DNA of 64,000 bases, taken from the NCBI GenBank assembly GCA_934351835.1, contig CAKRJP010000007.1:59589-123588 (forward strand). The letters are read 5' to 3'. The position numbers and the translations under genes were made by a program. Below, in pieces: positions 51,097 through 60,829 of this stretch (positions are counted from its first letter, which is position 1; the number at the start of each line of letters is the position of its first letter). This DNA comes from an uncultured Lachnospiraceae bacterium (GTDB lineage: Bacteria; Bacillota; Clostridia; Lachnospirales; Lachnospiraceae). The notes under the pieces are model-generated. The model was given only the letters and a program-made list of their open reading frames with translations, was not told the origin of the DNA and searched no databases.

Positions 51097-51972
51097 GTGC
51101 GGCTAGAACTTAAAAAAACTCAATACTCCCCTCATTTGAGATCTATCAAAAATTTGTTCAGAAGGATATCTGCATCTGCTTCTAAAAGAAAAAGGATGGT
51201 TAGAAAAAGCAGTATAAAACGTAATGTAAGCGGCAGTGTAAAAGGCAGCATAACGCTGGAAGCGGCGATAGCGATTCCGATATTTTTCCTGGCGGTAGTC
51301 ACGCTACTATATTTATTTGAGATTATGGCAATACAGACTGCTGTAAGATCGGGCCTTCAGTATGCAGGAAAGATTGCGGTTCAGGAAGCATATTTGACTA
51401 AAATGGTACAGTCATCTTCGATTGAACAAAATGTGGTTAAAGCAATAGGAGAAGAACGTCTCGCAAGGAGCATTATAGAAGGAGGGAGTAGCGGAATTCA
51501 TTGCGATAAGTCGCAGATATCACCGAGAACAGGGATTGGAATACTCCGAGCTTCTTATGATGTGCGTATACCGATTTCGATATTTCGGATCAGACCAATG
51601 CAATACGAGATAAGCATGAAGATAAAGGCCTGGGTGGGATATGAGAAAGAAGGATTTGGAAATGAAAGGGACGCAATTGTCTATGTGACGGAAACCGGAC
51701 TGGTATATCACAAAGACTATCATTGTAGCCATTTGGAATTATCGATACATATGGTTTCGGCATCTGAACTTTCGGATAAGCGGAATGAATCCGGAGGAAA
51801 ATATTACCCGTGCAGGCAGTGTCATGCTTCCGGGAGTGGAAACGTCTATATTACAGATACGGGAGACAACTATCATGCATCGTTATCGTGTAGTGGATTG
51901 AAACGGACCGTTTATGCGGTTCCAGTGTCGGAAGTAGTTGGGAAAGGAGCGTGTTCCAGATGCGGACGGTAA
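51097..51972 (+). CDS. TadE-like pseudopilin with Cys/His C-terminal repeats
   Basis: A 291-residue protein; GTG 51097 is favoured by AAAGGAG 9 bases upstream. Residues about 45-80 contain GSITLEAAIAIPIFFLAVV, the TadE prepilin-like signal with Glu. The C-terminal 90 residues hold two related modules: VYVTETGLVYHKDYHCSHL... YYPCRQC and VYITDTGDNYHASLSCSGL ... ACSRC. Each has a His/Cys pair and a terminal CxxC, suggesting metal binding or disulfides outside the cell. Confidence 0.72.
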   Translation: MRLELKKTQYSPHLRSIKNLFRRISASASKRKRMVRKSSIKRNVSGSVKGSITLEAAIAIPIFFLAVVTLLYLFEIMAIQTAVRSGLQYAGKIAVQEAYLTKMVQSSSIEQNVVKAIGEERLARSIIEGGSSGIHCDKSQISPRTGIGILRASYDVRIPISIFRIRPMQYEISMKIKAWVGYEKEGFGNERDAIVYVTETGLVYHKDYHCSHLELSIHMVSASELSDKRNESGGKYYPCRQCHASGSGNVYITDTGDNYHASLSCSGLKRTVYAVPVSEVVGKGACSRCGR

Positions 51973-52388
51973 GTGATTGGATGTTGATGAGTGGCCTGGT
52001 GTTAGTGTCATGGATTGATATCCGGTGGAGAAAGATACCGGTAAGACTATTACTAATCTTTAGTATCATCACTATAGGGTATCAGTTATATTGCCGACCG
52101 ATGGCTTGGTGGATAGTAGCCGGTGGCATTGGAATCGGAATTGTATTTTTTATAATCAGTAAAAAGACAAGGGAAAGTATAGGATACGCAGATAGCTGGA
52201 TGATTCTGAATCTGGGAATTTATCAGGGATTTTGGGGAATATTAGGAACCTTGATGGGCGCAATGTTTATATTGGGAGTAGTATCTCTGATAACAGTCGT
52301 ATTAAAACAGATGTCCCACAAATGCGTATTGCCGTTTGTCCCATTTTTGACTGTGGGGTATTTTCTGTGGATACTTTCTGAAGTGTAG
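51960..52388 (+). CDS. prepilin peptidase (A24, TadV/CpaA-like)
   Basis: A 142-residue polytopic membrane protease that cleaves Flp and TadE prepilins. The two catalytic Asp are Asp20 (WIDIRWRKIP) and Asp78 (GYAD). Four to five membrane segments are visible. ATG 51960 is 10 bases after GGAG; GTG 51951 is an alternative. It overlaps the TadE-like gene by 13 bases. Confidence 0.82.
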   Translation: MRTVSDWMLMSGLVLVSWIDIRWRKIPVRLLLIFSIITIGYQLYCRPMAWWIVAGGIGIGIVFFIISKKTRESIGYADSWMILNLGIYQGFWGILGTLMGAMFILGVVSLITVVLKQMSHKCVLPFVPFLTVGYFLWILSEV

Positions 52389-52417
52389 AAGCGGGATGAA
52401 ACGGAGGAAGGATTTGG

Positions 52418-52831
52418 ATGGGAAAAGGGAAATGTTTAAGAGGAAGTTTTACGGTAGAAATGTCTCTGTTAATGCCGTTTGTTCTGTTTTTGATTTTGGG
52501 ATGTATTCTGGCAATATTTTATTATCATGATAAAAATATACTGTCGGGAGCGGCATATGAAACGACGGTGGTTGGAAGTAACCTGGCAAGGGAAAAAGAT
52601 AAGCTGAATGAAAGTAAGATGGAAGAACTGTGCAGACAGAGGATTAATGGAAAATGTATTTTAATGACCAATTTTCAAGTAAATGCGGAAGTTGGGGAGG
52701 ATGTTGTAGAAGTATCCGTACGAGCCCGGCATAAAAGGTTAAAAGTACATGTAACAAAAAGAGCACCTCTCACAGAACCGGAACAGCACATTCGAAAGAT
52801 AAGGAAAATAAAAGATGTTGTTCGACAGTAA
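52418..52831 (+). CDS. TadE-like minor pilin
   Basis: A 137-residue protein with a TadE-type N-terminus (GSFTVEMSLLMPFVLFLILG, Glu14 at the +5 place of the processing motif) and a soluble C-terminal part. It lies in the Tad operon after the prepilin peptidase. Confidence 0.75.
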   Translation: MGKGKCLRGSFTVEMSLLMPFVLFLILGCILAIFYYHDKNILSGAAYETTVVGSNLAREKDKLNESKMEELCRQRINGKCILMTNFQVNAEVGEDVVEVSVRARHKRLKVHVTKRAPLTEPEQHIRKIRKIKDVVRQ

Positions 52832-52856
52832 TTTATAACAAGGAGACGATTGCAGT

Positions 52857-53576
52857 ATGGAACGTAAGATTACAATAGAAGAGAATACGATATATGAAGA
52901 GGATTATCAAATGGCAATGTTAAAAGCGAATCCTTTGAAATATATGTTGCCCGTAACAGGGAGAGGAATCGATGTTAAAAGTTATTATGATTATGATGTG
53001 ACAGGAAAAATATCAATGAAGGCAATGTATGAAAGGGGTGTGGTCAATTCGAAAGATATGATATTATTTCTTGAGCAATTAATTTTGGCAAAAATAGAGC
53101 TGGAGAAGTACATGTTGAATGTTAATTGTCTGTTATTGGAACCCGATTATATTTTTTATGAAGAAGAGCAGTTTTATTTTTGTTATTATCCATTATCTGA
53201 GAAAAACATATGGGAAGAATTTCATAAATTAACAGAATATCTGGTGAAAAAAGCAGATTATCAGGACCAGGACTGTGTACAGATGGTATTTTTTCTGCAT
53301 AAAGGAGTGATGGAAGAAAATTATAGTATTGATAAGTTGGTGAAAGAATGCAGAGAAATCTTAAAGACAAAAGAAGAGGAGAGAAACAGTCTGAGAAAAG
53401 AAGAACAGATTTATGATTTGTCGGAACATGACTGGATTGCAGAACAGAGCGAGGGAAGTTCTATTTTAAGGGAGACGGACAATCTGTGGACACCTGTGAA
53501 AAAGTTCCTGAATAAGCACAAGAAGTCTAAATGGGGAGATTGGGATGGATTGCATATAGAGGAAGACGAATTGTAA
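52857..53576 (+). CDS. DUF6382-domain protein
   Basis: A 239-residue protein. YMLPVTGRGIDVKSYYDYD, then a middle block with LEPDYIFYEEEQFYFCYYP, corresponds to the DUF6382 domain found at the end of Lachnospiraceae Tad operons, there often fused to an FHA domain. The FHA part is absent here. RBS AAGGAGA. Function unknown. Confidence 0.7.
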   Translation: MERKITIEENTIYEEDYQMAMLKANPLKYMLPVTGRGIDVKSYYDYDVTGKISMKAMYERGVVNSKDMILFLEQLILAKIELEKYMLNVNCLLLEPDYIFYEEEQFYFCYYPLSEKNIWEEFHKLTEYLVKKADYQDQDCVQMVFFLHKGVMEENYSIDKLVKECREILKTKEEERNSLRKEEQIYDLSEHDWIAEQSEGSSILRETDNLWTPVKKFLNKHKKSKWGDWDGLHIEEDEL

Positions 53577-53677
53577 AAGGTTGTAAAAAGCCTGCTATAT
53601 CAAAGAGGATATTGCAATGACAATAGAATGGGGATTATAATCATAAAAGTAATTTTATGGATAAGGGAGGAAGTAAA

Positions 53678-55432
53678 GTGAAATATCTTCTGAAATACAT
53701 GGAAAAGTATAAGAAGGAAAGTATTCTGGCACCGTTGTTTAAGATGCTGGAAGCTTTATTCGACTTGTTTGTACCAATCGTGGTCGCCCACATTATTAAT
53801 GTAGGAATCATAAACAAGGATACAACCTATATCATAGGCTGCTGTGGCATTTTGGTGCTGATGGCAATTATAGGATTGTTATGCAGTTTTACAGCACAGT
53901 ATTTTGCAGCCAAGGCAGCAACAGGATGTGCAACAGAACTCCGGCATGAATTATTTGCACATATTCAGGAACTTGGTTCTACGGAAGTAGATACTATCGG
54001 AACAAGTACATTGATCACACGGATGACAAGCGATATCAATCAGGTGCAGAATGGATTGAATCTCTTTTTGAGATTATTCCTTAGAAGTCCGTTTATCGTA
54101 TTGGGTGCAATGATCATGGCATTTATGATCAATATAAAGATTGCTTTGATTTTTGTTGTAGCAATTCCGGTATTGTCGATTATTATATTTGGAATCATGC
54201 GTTGGACTTCACCGATGTATAAGAAGATCCAGAATCGCCTGGATGGTGTCATGGGGGTAACCAGAGAAAATCTGTCCGGTGTGCGAGTGGTCCGTGCATT
54301 TGGTAAAGAAGAAGCAGAAGTTGACCGTTTCCACAAAGCGAATAAGGAGCTGGTAGATCTGCAGATTCATGTAGGGCATGTCTCTTCTTTGATGAATCCG
54401 TTGACATATGTCGTTGTAAATATTGGAATTATTGCAATCCTTAATTCAGGAGCAGTAGCGGTAGATAATGGTGTGCTGCTGAGTGGTGATATTGTAGCAC
54501 TGGTTAATTATATGAGTCAGATTCTGGTGGAACTTGTGAAACTGGCGAATCTTGTAGTATCTATCAGCAAGGCGTTGGCAAGTCTTAGCCGTGTGGAAAA
54601 TGTACTTGATACAGAAACTGCCATGAAATTTGTAGATCAGGATTCAGAAGAAATACCTCAAAACAACTCAAAGAGCCATTTAGAAGAGGCTGTTCGTTTC
54701 AATCATGTTTCTCTTAAATATGCCGGTGCCGGTGATGAGAGTCTGAGTGACATTTCGTTCTCTGTAAAACGTGGTCAGACGATAGGGGTTATCGGTGGCA
54801 CAGGAAGTGGTAAATCCAGCCTGATCAGTCTGATTCCTCGTTTTTATGATGCGACGGCAGGTCAGGTGTATTTGAAAGGAAGACCAATTTCTGACTGGAG
54901 CCGTGAAAGTCTGAGAAAACAAGTATCAGTGGTTATGCAGAAAGCACAGCTTTTTGCTGGGACAATTCGTTCGAATTTATTATGGGGATGTGCGGATGCA
55001 ACGGATGAACAGTTGTGGAAAGCACTTAAGATTGCGCAGGCAGAGGAATTTGTAGAATCTAAACCGGAGAAATTGGACGAGCCTGTGGAACAGGGAGGAA
55101 GAAACCTGTCCGGAGGACAAAGACAGCGTCTGACGATTGCAAGAGCACTGGTTAGTGAGCCGGATATATTAATCCTTGATGACAGTGCGAGTGCATTGGA
55201 TTATGCAACGGATGCAGCGTTGCGGAAATCTTTAAAAGAATTGCCGGAAGATACGACAGTATTTATTGTATCGCAGAGGACATCAAGCTTACAGCACGCA
55301 GATCAGATATTCGTATTAGATGATGGAAATCTGGTAGGTGCAGGTACCCACAGCGAGTTGATTGAGAACTGTGAGACTTACCGTGAGATTTATGAAAGCC
55401 AGTTCCAGAAGGGAGATGAGTGTCATGAGTAA
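53678..55432 (+). CDS. heterodimeric ABC exporter, degenerate half
   Basis: A 584-residue ABC exporter half-transporter. GTG 53678 is the likely start: the upstream ATG (53657) is part of the RBS region with GGGAGGAAG. Six membrane segments, then an ATPase with GGTGSGKSS (Walker A), LSGGQRQR (signature) and LILDDSAS (Walker B). The catalytic Glu after Walker B is Asp, the mark of the degenerate site in BmrCD/LmrCD-type pairs. It overlaps its partner by 8 bases. Confidence 0.88.
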   Translation: MKYLLKYMEKYKKESILAPLFKMLEALFDLFVPIVVAHIINVGIINKDTTYIIGCCGILVLMAIIGLLCSFTAQYFAAKAATGCATELRHELFAHIQELGSTEVDTIGTSTLITRMTSDINQVQNGLNLFLRLFLRSPFIVLGAMIMAFMINIKIALIFVVAIPVLSIIIFGIMRWTSPMYKKIQNRLDGVMGVTRENLSGVRVVRAFGKEEAEVDRFHKANKELVDLQIHVGHVSSLMNPLTYVVVNIGIIAILNSGAVAVDNGVLLSGDIVALVNYMSQILVELVKLANLVVSISKALASLSRVENVLDTETAMKFVDQDSEEIPQNNSKSHLEEAVRFNHVSLKYAGAGDESLSDISFSVKRGQTIGVIGGTGSGKSSLISLIPRFYDATAGQVYLKGRPISDWSRESLRKQVSVVMQKAQLFAGTIRSNLLWGCADATDEQLWKALKIAQAEEFVESKPEKLDEPVEQGGRNLSGGQRQRLTIARALVSEPDILILDDSASALDYATDAALRKSLKELPEDTTVFIVSQRTSSLQHADQIFVLDDGNLVGAGTHSELIENCETYREIYESQFQKGDECHE

Positions 55433-57200
55433 TAAAAAGCAGAGATCATCAAGAGACATGGGAAAAAACCAAAGGACTATGAAACGTGTACTTGGATATA
55501 TAAAACCGTACTTATTCTTCGTTTTCGCCAGTTTGGTATGTGCGGCAATCAGTGTGGCGGCTCAGCTTTTAGTTCCAATCTATTGTGGAGATGCGATTGA
55601 TTATATGATCGGAGCAGGACATGTCAATATGGGAGGCGTCCGTCAGATTATTCTTTCTATTATAATAGCGACCGCAATTACAGCAGTTGCACAGTGGATC
55701 CTGGCAGCATGCAATAACAGAATCACATTTTGCGTATCCAGAGATTTGAGAAATGATGCAATTGAGAAGATTCAGAAACTTCCGCTTTTTTATCTGGATG
55801 GGCATCCATCGGGAGATTTGGTCAGCAGAGTCATTGCAGATGTTGATACATTTGCAGATGGACTCCTGATGGGATTTACACAGTTATTTTCGGGTGTATT
55901 AACGATTATAGGAACTTTAGGATTTATGTTATCTGTAAATCTTCCTATTACATTAGTCGTAGTGTGTCTGACGCCGCTTAGTTTATTTGTGGCACGATTT
56001 ATCGCAAACCATACTTACGAATATTTTCAGAAACAGACAAAAGTACGTGGAGAAGAAACCGCATTGGTAAATGAACTGATAGAGGGACAGAAAGTTGTCC
56101 GGGCATTCGGACATGAAAGAAAGAGTCTTGAAGATTTTGATGAGGTGAATGGACGACTTCAGGACATAAGCCTGAAAGCAGTATTTTTCTCAAGTCTTAC
56201 TAATCCAAGTACCCGTCTGGTAAATAATATTGTTTATGCAGGGGTTGGACTTGCAGGTGCATTATATGCAGTTGGCGGTGGAATCACGGTAGGACAGCTC
56301 AGTATTTTCCTGAGTTATGCCAGCCAGTATGCAAAACCATTTAATGAGATTTCGGGAGTTGTCACAGAACTTCAGAATGCACTGGCATGTGCAGCGCGTA
56401 TTTATGAACTCCTGGATGAAGAGGATCAGATTCAGGAGGACGACAATGCAGCTGTGTTAGAAAGCACCGGACATGTAAGCCTGACAGATGTAGCATTTCG
56501 TTATGTGCCGGACAGACCATTGATCGAGAATTTTAATCTGGATGTAAAACCTGGGCAGAGAATCGCAATCGTGGGGCCGACCGGTTGTGGTAAGACGACA
56601 TTGATCAACTTGTTGATGCGATTCTATGATGTAGACAGCGGAAGCATCAAGGTGGACGGAACAGATATCCGGAGAATGACGAGAAAATCGCTTCGTGCAA
56701 ATTACGGAATGGTGCTTCAGGATACCTGGCTGAAAGCGGGAACAATTCGCGAGAATATCGCATATGGCAAACCGGATGCAACAGAGGAAGAGATCATAGA
56801 AGCAGCAAAGGCGGCAAGAGCGCATGGTTTTATTCGCCGACTGCCAAACGGATATGATACAGTGATTGCGGAAGACGGTGGAAATATTAGTCAGGGGCAG
56901 AAGCAGCTCCTTTGCATTGCGAGAGTTATGCTGTGCCTGCCGCCAATGTTGATCCTTGATGAGGCAACAAGTAGTATTGATACACGAACAGAGATTAAGA
57001 TTCAGGCGGCATTTTCACATATGATGAAGGGAAGAACAAGCTTTATTGTAGCACATCGACTCTCTACGATCAGGGAGGCTGACGTGATCCTGGTTATGAA
57101 AGACGGACATATCATTGAGCAGGGAAATCATAAGACGCTGATAGCGATGAATGGTTTCTATGCAAACCTTTACAACAGTCAGTTTGCATCAAACGAATAA
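55425..57200 (+). CDS. heterodimeric ABC exporter, canonical half
   Basis: A 591-residue partner of the preceding gene, ATG 55425. The ATPase has GPTGCGKTT, ISQGQKQL (signature with S/Q change) and LILDEATSS with the catalytic Glu. The pair is probably a multidrug or lipid exporter. The substrate cannot be read from the sequence. No regulatory gene adjoins. Confidence 0.88.
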   Translation: MSNKKQRSSRDMGKNQRTMKRVLGYIKPYLFFVFASLVCAAISVAAQLLVPIYCGDAIDYMIGAGHVNMGGVRQIILSIIIATAITAVAQWILAACNNRITFCVSRDLRNDAIEKIQKLPLFYLDGHPSGDLVSRVIADVDTFADGLLMGFTQLFSGVLTIIGTLGFMLSVNLPITLVVVCLTPLSLFVARFIANHTYEYFQKQTKVRGEETALVNELIEGQKVVRAFGHERKSLEDFDEVNGRLQDISLKAVFFSSLTNPSTRLVNNIVYAGVGLAGALYAVGGGITVGQLSIFLSYASQYAKPFNEISGVVTELQNALACAARIYELLDEEDQIQEDDNAAVLESTGHVSLTDVAFRYVPDRPLIENFNLDVKPGQRIAIVGPTGCGKTTLINLLMRFYDVDSGSIKVDGTDIRRMTRKSLRANYGMVLQDTWLKAGTIRENIAYGKPDATEEEIIEAAKAARAHGFIRRLPNGYDTVIAEDGGNISQGQKQLLCIARVMLCLPPMLILDEATSSIDTRTEIKIQAAFSHMMKGRTSFIVAHRLSTIREADVILVMKDGHIIEQGNHKTLIAMNGFYANLYNSQFASNE

Positions 57201-57291
57201 AAACTGCTGTTGAAAAAAAGACGAAAAATATCTTCTAAACCAGCATAAATTATGCAAATAACATAAATGTTAAAAAAATAACGTTAAAGTA

Positions 57292-57321
57292 TTGACAAAA
57301 TGAGATGGCGAGGAATATACT
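57292..57321 (+). promoter_or_regulatory. sigma-A-type promoter of adhE
   Basis: TTGACA (57292-57297), 18 bases, TATACT (57316-57321), 45 bases before the adhE ATG, with GGGAGG as ribosome binding site. Confidence 0.75.
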
Positions 57322-57365
57322 ATGCGTGTAATCAAAAATGATTAGTTTATGGGAGGCATGATAAT

Positions 57366-59990
57366 ATGGCTAAGAAGAAGGAAGTAGAAGCAGTAGTACC
57401 AGAAATCGTTGACAGCGTAGAGACTTTAGAGGCGAAGCTAAAGGCTATGAGAAAAGCCGAAGAAGTATTTGCCACTTACACACAGGAGCAGGTAGACAAG
57501 ATCTTCTTCGAAGCTGCAATGGCAGCAAATAAGATGCGAATTCCTCTTGCAAGACAGGCAGTTGAAGAGACTGGAAGAGGTATCGTAGAGGACAAAGTAA
57601 TCAAGAATCATTATGCAGCAGAGTATGTATATAATGCATATAAGAATACAAAGACATGTGGCGTGATCGAGGAAGATCCGGCATTTGGAACGAAAAAGAT
57701 TGCAGAACCGGTGGGAATTGTAGCAGCAGTTATTCCGACAACAAACCCGACATCCACAGCAATCTTTAAGACATTGCTTTGTTTGAAGACAAGAAATGCA
57801 ATTATTATCAGTCCTCACCCGGCGGCAAAAGCTTGTACGATCGCTGCAGCAAAGGTTGTTCTTGATGCGGCTGTAAAGGCAGGAGCACCGGAAGGAATCA
57901 TCGGATGGATCGATGCTCCTTCACTGGAACTTACAACAACTGTTATGAGAGAGGCAGACCTGATCCTTGCAACCGGTGGTCCGGGAATGGTGAAATCAGC
58001 TTATTCATCTGGTAAACCGGCCGTTGGTGTTGGTGCTGGTAATACACCGGCGATCATTGATGATACAGCAGATATTAAATTAGCAGTAAACTCCATTATT
58101 CATTCTAAGACATTTGATAATGGTATGATCTGTGCATCAGAACAGTCAGTAACTGTTCTTGATAAAGTATATGATGAAGTAAAGAAAGAATTCGCATATC
58201 GCGGATGTTATTTCTTAAAACCAGGTGAAGAACTGGATAAAGTAAGAAAGACGATTCTGATCAATGGGGCTTTGAATAATAAGATTCCTGGAAAATCAGC
58301 TTACGAGATCGCTAAGATGGCCGGAGTTGATGTTCCTGAAAGCACAAAGATCCTGATCGGTGAAGTTGAATCTGTAGATATTTCTGAAGAATTTGCACAC
58401 GAGAAATTATCTCCGGTACTTGGAATGTACCGTGCAAAGAATTTTGATGATGCCCTTGAGAAGGCTAAAAGACTTGTAGCCGATGGTGGCTATGGTCATA
58501 CCTCTGCATTATATGTACATCCATCAGAGACGGAAAAAATCGCAAAACATGCCGATGCCATGAAAACATGTCGTATTTTAATTAATACTCCGTCTTCCCA
58601 GGGTGGAATCGGCGACCTCTATAATTTTAAAGTCGCTCCGTCTCTGACACTTGGATGTGGATCCTGGGGTGGTAACTCAGTATCAGAAAACGTAGGCGTA
58701 AAACATTTGCTGAATACGAAACTGGTTGCCGAGAGGAGAGAGAATATGTTGTGGCTTAGAACACCTGAGAAGGTATACTTTAAGAAAGGCTGTATGCCGG
58801 TAGCGCTTGATGAACTTGGAACGATCATGCATAAGAAGAAAGCATTTATTGTAACAGATACTTTCTTATATCAGAATGATTATGTAAAACCAATCGAAGA
58901 GAAATTAGACCAGATGGGTATTAAGCATGCATGCTTCTATGAAGTAGCACCGGATCCGACATTACAGTGTGCAAAACGTGGAGTAGAGCAGATCCGCGAA
59001 TTTGAGCCGGATACGATCATCGCACTTGGTGGTGGATCAGCAATGGATGCAGCTAAGATTATGTGGATCATGTATGAACATCCGGAAGCAAACTTTGAAG
59101 ATATGGCTATGGATTTCATGGATATCCGTAAGAGAGTATATACATTCCCTAAGATGGGAGAGAAAGCATACTTTGTAGCGATCCCTACATCTTCAGGAAC
59201 AGGTTCTGAGGTAACACCGTTTGCAATCATCACAGATGCAGATACAGGTGTAAAATGGCCAATTGCAGATTATGCATTGATGCCGAATATGGCGATTGTA
59301 GATGTTGATAATATGATGACTCAGCCAAAAGGACTGACAAGTGCTTCCGGTATCGATGTAATGACACATGCGATCGAAGCGTTCGTATCTATGATGGCAA
59401 CAGATTTCACAGATGGATTTGCAATGAAAGCAGCCAAACTGGTATTTGATTATCTGCCATCAGCATATGAGAATGGAGCAAAAGATCCAATTGCCCGTGA
59501 AAAGATGGCGAATGCATCTTGTATGGCAGGTCTTGCATTTGCGAATGCATTCCTTGGACTGAATCATTCAATGGCTCATAAATTAGGAGCATTCCATCAC
59601 TTGCCACATGGTGTTGCAAACGCAGTGATCCTGACAGAAGTTATGAGATACAACGCAGCAGAAGTACCAACCAGAATGGGAACATTCCCACAGTACCAGT
59701 ATCCAAAAACATTAGCAAGATACGCAGAGTTAGGACGTTTCACAGGCTGCAAGGGCAACACAGATGAAGAAGTATTTGAGGACTTCATTGCAAGACTGGA
59801 AGCTCTGAAAGAGAAGATCGGTATTAAGAAATGCATCAAAGATTATGGTATTGATGAAAAATATTTCCTCGATACATTGGATGAAATGGTAGAGCAGGCA
59901 TTTAATGACCAGTGTACCGGTGCAAATCCAAGATATCCAATCATGAGCGAAATGAAAGAAATCTATCTGAAATGCTATTATGGTAAATAA
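57366..59990 (+). CDS. adhE: bifunctional acetaldehyde-CoA/alcohol dehydrogenase
   Basis: An 874-residue AdhE that reduces acetyl-CoA to ethanol using NADH. The front is the aldehyde dehydrogenase (IPTTNPTSTA, CASEQSV with the catalytic Cys). The rear is the iron alcohol dehydrogenase (GGGSAMDAAK, TSSGTGSEVTPFA, HAIEAFVS, and the metal His cluster NHSMAHKLGAFHHLPHG). Length and order are normal. It is monocistronic with its own promoter and terminator; redox control by a Rex-type repressor is likely in this group, but no operator was identified. Confidence 0.97.
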   Translation: MAKKKEVEAVVPEIVDSVETLEAKLKAMRKAEEVFATYTQEQVDKIFFEAAMAANKMRIPLARQAVEETGRGIVEDKVIKNHYAAEYVYNAYKNTKTCGVIEEDPAFGTKKIAEPVGIVAAVIPTTNPTSTAIFKTLLCLKTRNAIIISPHPAAKACTIAAAKVVLDAAVKAGAPEGIIGWIDAPSLELTTTVMREADLILATGGPGMVKSAYSSGKPAVGVGAGNTPAIIDDTADIKLAVNSIIHSKTFDNGMICASEQSVTVLDKVYDEVKKEFAYRGCYFLKPGEELDKVRKTILINGALNNKIPGKSAYEIAKMAGVDVPESTKILIGEVESVDISEEFAHEKLSPVLGMYRAKNFDDALEKAKRLVADGGYGHTSALYVHPSETEKIAKHADAMKTCRILINTPSSQGGIGDLYNFKVAPSLTLGCGSWGGNSVSENVGVKHLLNTKLVAERRENMLWLRTPEKVYFKKGCMPVALDELGTIMHKKKAFIVTDTFLYQNDYVKPIEEKLDQMGIKHACFYEVAPDPTLQCAKRGVEQIREFEPDTIIALGGGSAMDAAKIMWIMYEHPEANFEDMAMDFMDIRKRVYTFPKMGEKAYFVAIPTSSGTGSEVTPFAIITDADTGVKWPIADYALMPNMAIVDVDNMMTQPKGLTSASGIDVMTHAIEAFVSMMATDFTDGFAMKAAKLVFDYLPSAYENGAKDPIAREKMANASCMAGLAFANAFLGLNHSMAHKLGAFHHLPHGVANAVILTEVMRYNAAEVPTRMGTFPQYQYPKTLARYAELGRFTGCKGNTDEEVFEDFIARLEALKEKIGIKKCIKDYGIDEKYFLDTLDEMVEQAFNDQCTGANPRYPIMSEMKEIYLKCYYGK

Positions 59991-60092
59991 AAGATTGTCG
60001 AAAAATATATATTCTTTAAAGTAGAATAAATAGCTGACAGAAAAAATTAAAGATATATCACTCGCAGGATTATGCCTCCCGTGAGTAGTATA

Positions 60093-60135
60093 ACCCTCCG
60101 GATTCCCAGGACTTTCGAATCCGGAGGGTATTTTT
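60093..60135 (+). terminator. strong terminator after adhE
   Basis: ACCCTCCGGATTC (60093-60105) and GAATCCGGAGGGT (60117-60129) form a perfect 13-bp stem followed by ATTTTT. Confidence 0.9.
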
Positions 60136-60226
60136 GCGGAATATTTTATGATATAATCGGCAAGAATGAAAAATGTATGATATAATGAATGGTAAATATT
60201 GGAAATTAGAAAGTTGACATAGAAAC

Positions 60227-60829
60227 ATGGATAAGAAGTGGACGAAGACTCCCGGCACAATACTGTTAGTGGTTATAAATGTTGTAGTATTCTTTGCATT
60301 GTCTTTTGTGGGAATGACAGAAGATGCCGTATTTATGTTAAAGCACGGTGCGATGTATATGCCGATGGTACAGGCGTCAGGAGAATATTACCGGCTATTT
60401 ACCAGCATGTTTCTTCATTTTGGATTTGAACATCTGATGAATAATATGCTTATATTGCTTGTGATGGGGATGGTTTTAGAACCACAGCTTGGAACTGTCA
60501 AATATCTGATATTATATCTGTTAAGCGGCCTGGGTGGGAATGTGATATCTGCCGGATGGGAATGGATGACGAATGATTATGCCGTATCTGCCGGTGCATC
60601 CGGAGCAATCTTTGGGATTATCGGTGGATTGCTTTATATTGCAATTCGAAATCGAGGTCGAATTGGAAATCTTACAGAGCGAGGACTGATTTTTATGATC
60701 ATTCTGAGTCTCTATTACGGATTTACCAGCAGCGGCGTAGATAACATGGCTCACATAGGAGGGTTGTTATCTGGATTTATCTTTAGTATTTTATTGTACC
60801 GGAAGCCTCAGCAAGAAAGTTGTTCCTGA
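60227..60829 (+). CDS. rhomboid-family intramembrane serine protease
   Basis: A 200-residue six-segment membrane protease. GASGAIFG carries the catalytic Ser, AHIGG the catalytic His, and HLMNNM the conserved His-Asn region. The Shine-Dalgarno is weak. The last 39 bases overlap the 3' end of the convergent histidine kinase gene. Confidence 0.9.
   Translation: MDKKWTKTPGTILLVVINVVVFFALSFVGMTEDAVFMLKHGAMYMPMVQASGEYYRLFTSMFLHFGFEHLMNNMLILLVMGMVLEPQLGTVKYLILYLLSGLGGNVISAGWEWMTNDYAVSAGASGAIFGIIGGLLYIAIRNRGRIGNLTERGLIFMIILSLYYGFTSSGVDNMAHIGGLLSGFIFSILLYRKPQQESCS

Noticed and set aside
53678..57200. The ABC pair as immunity transporter of the lanthipeptide cluster
   Set aside because: It lies 14 kb away in chromosomal DNA beyond the element end and has the BmrCD-like exporter layout, not that of LanFEG.
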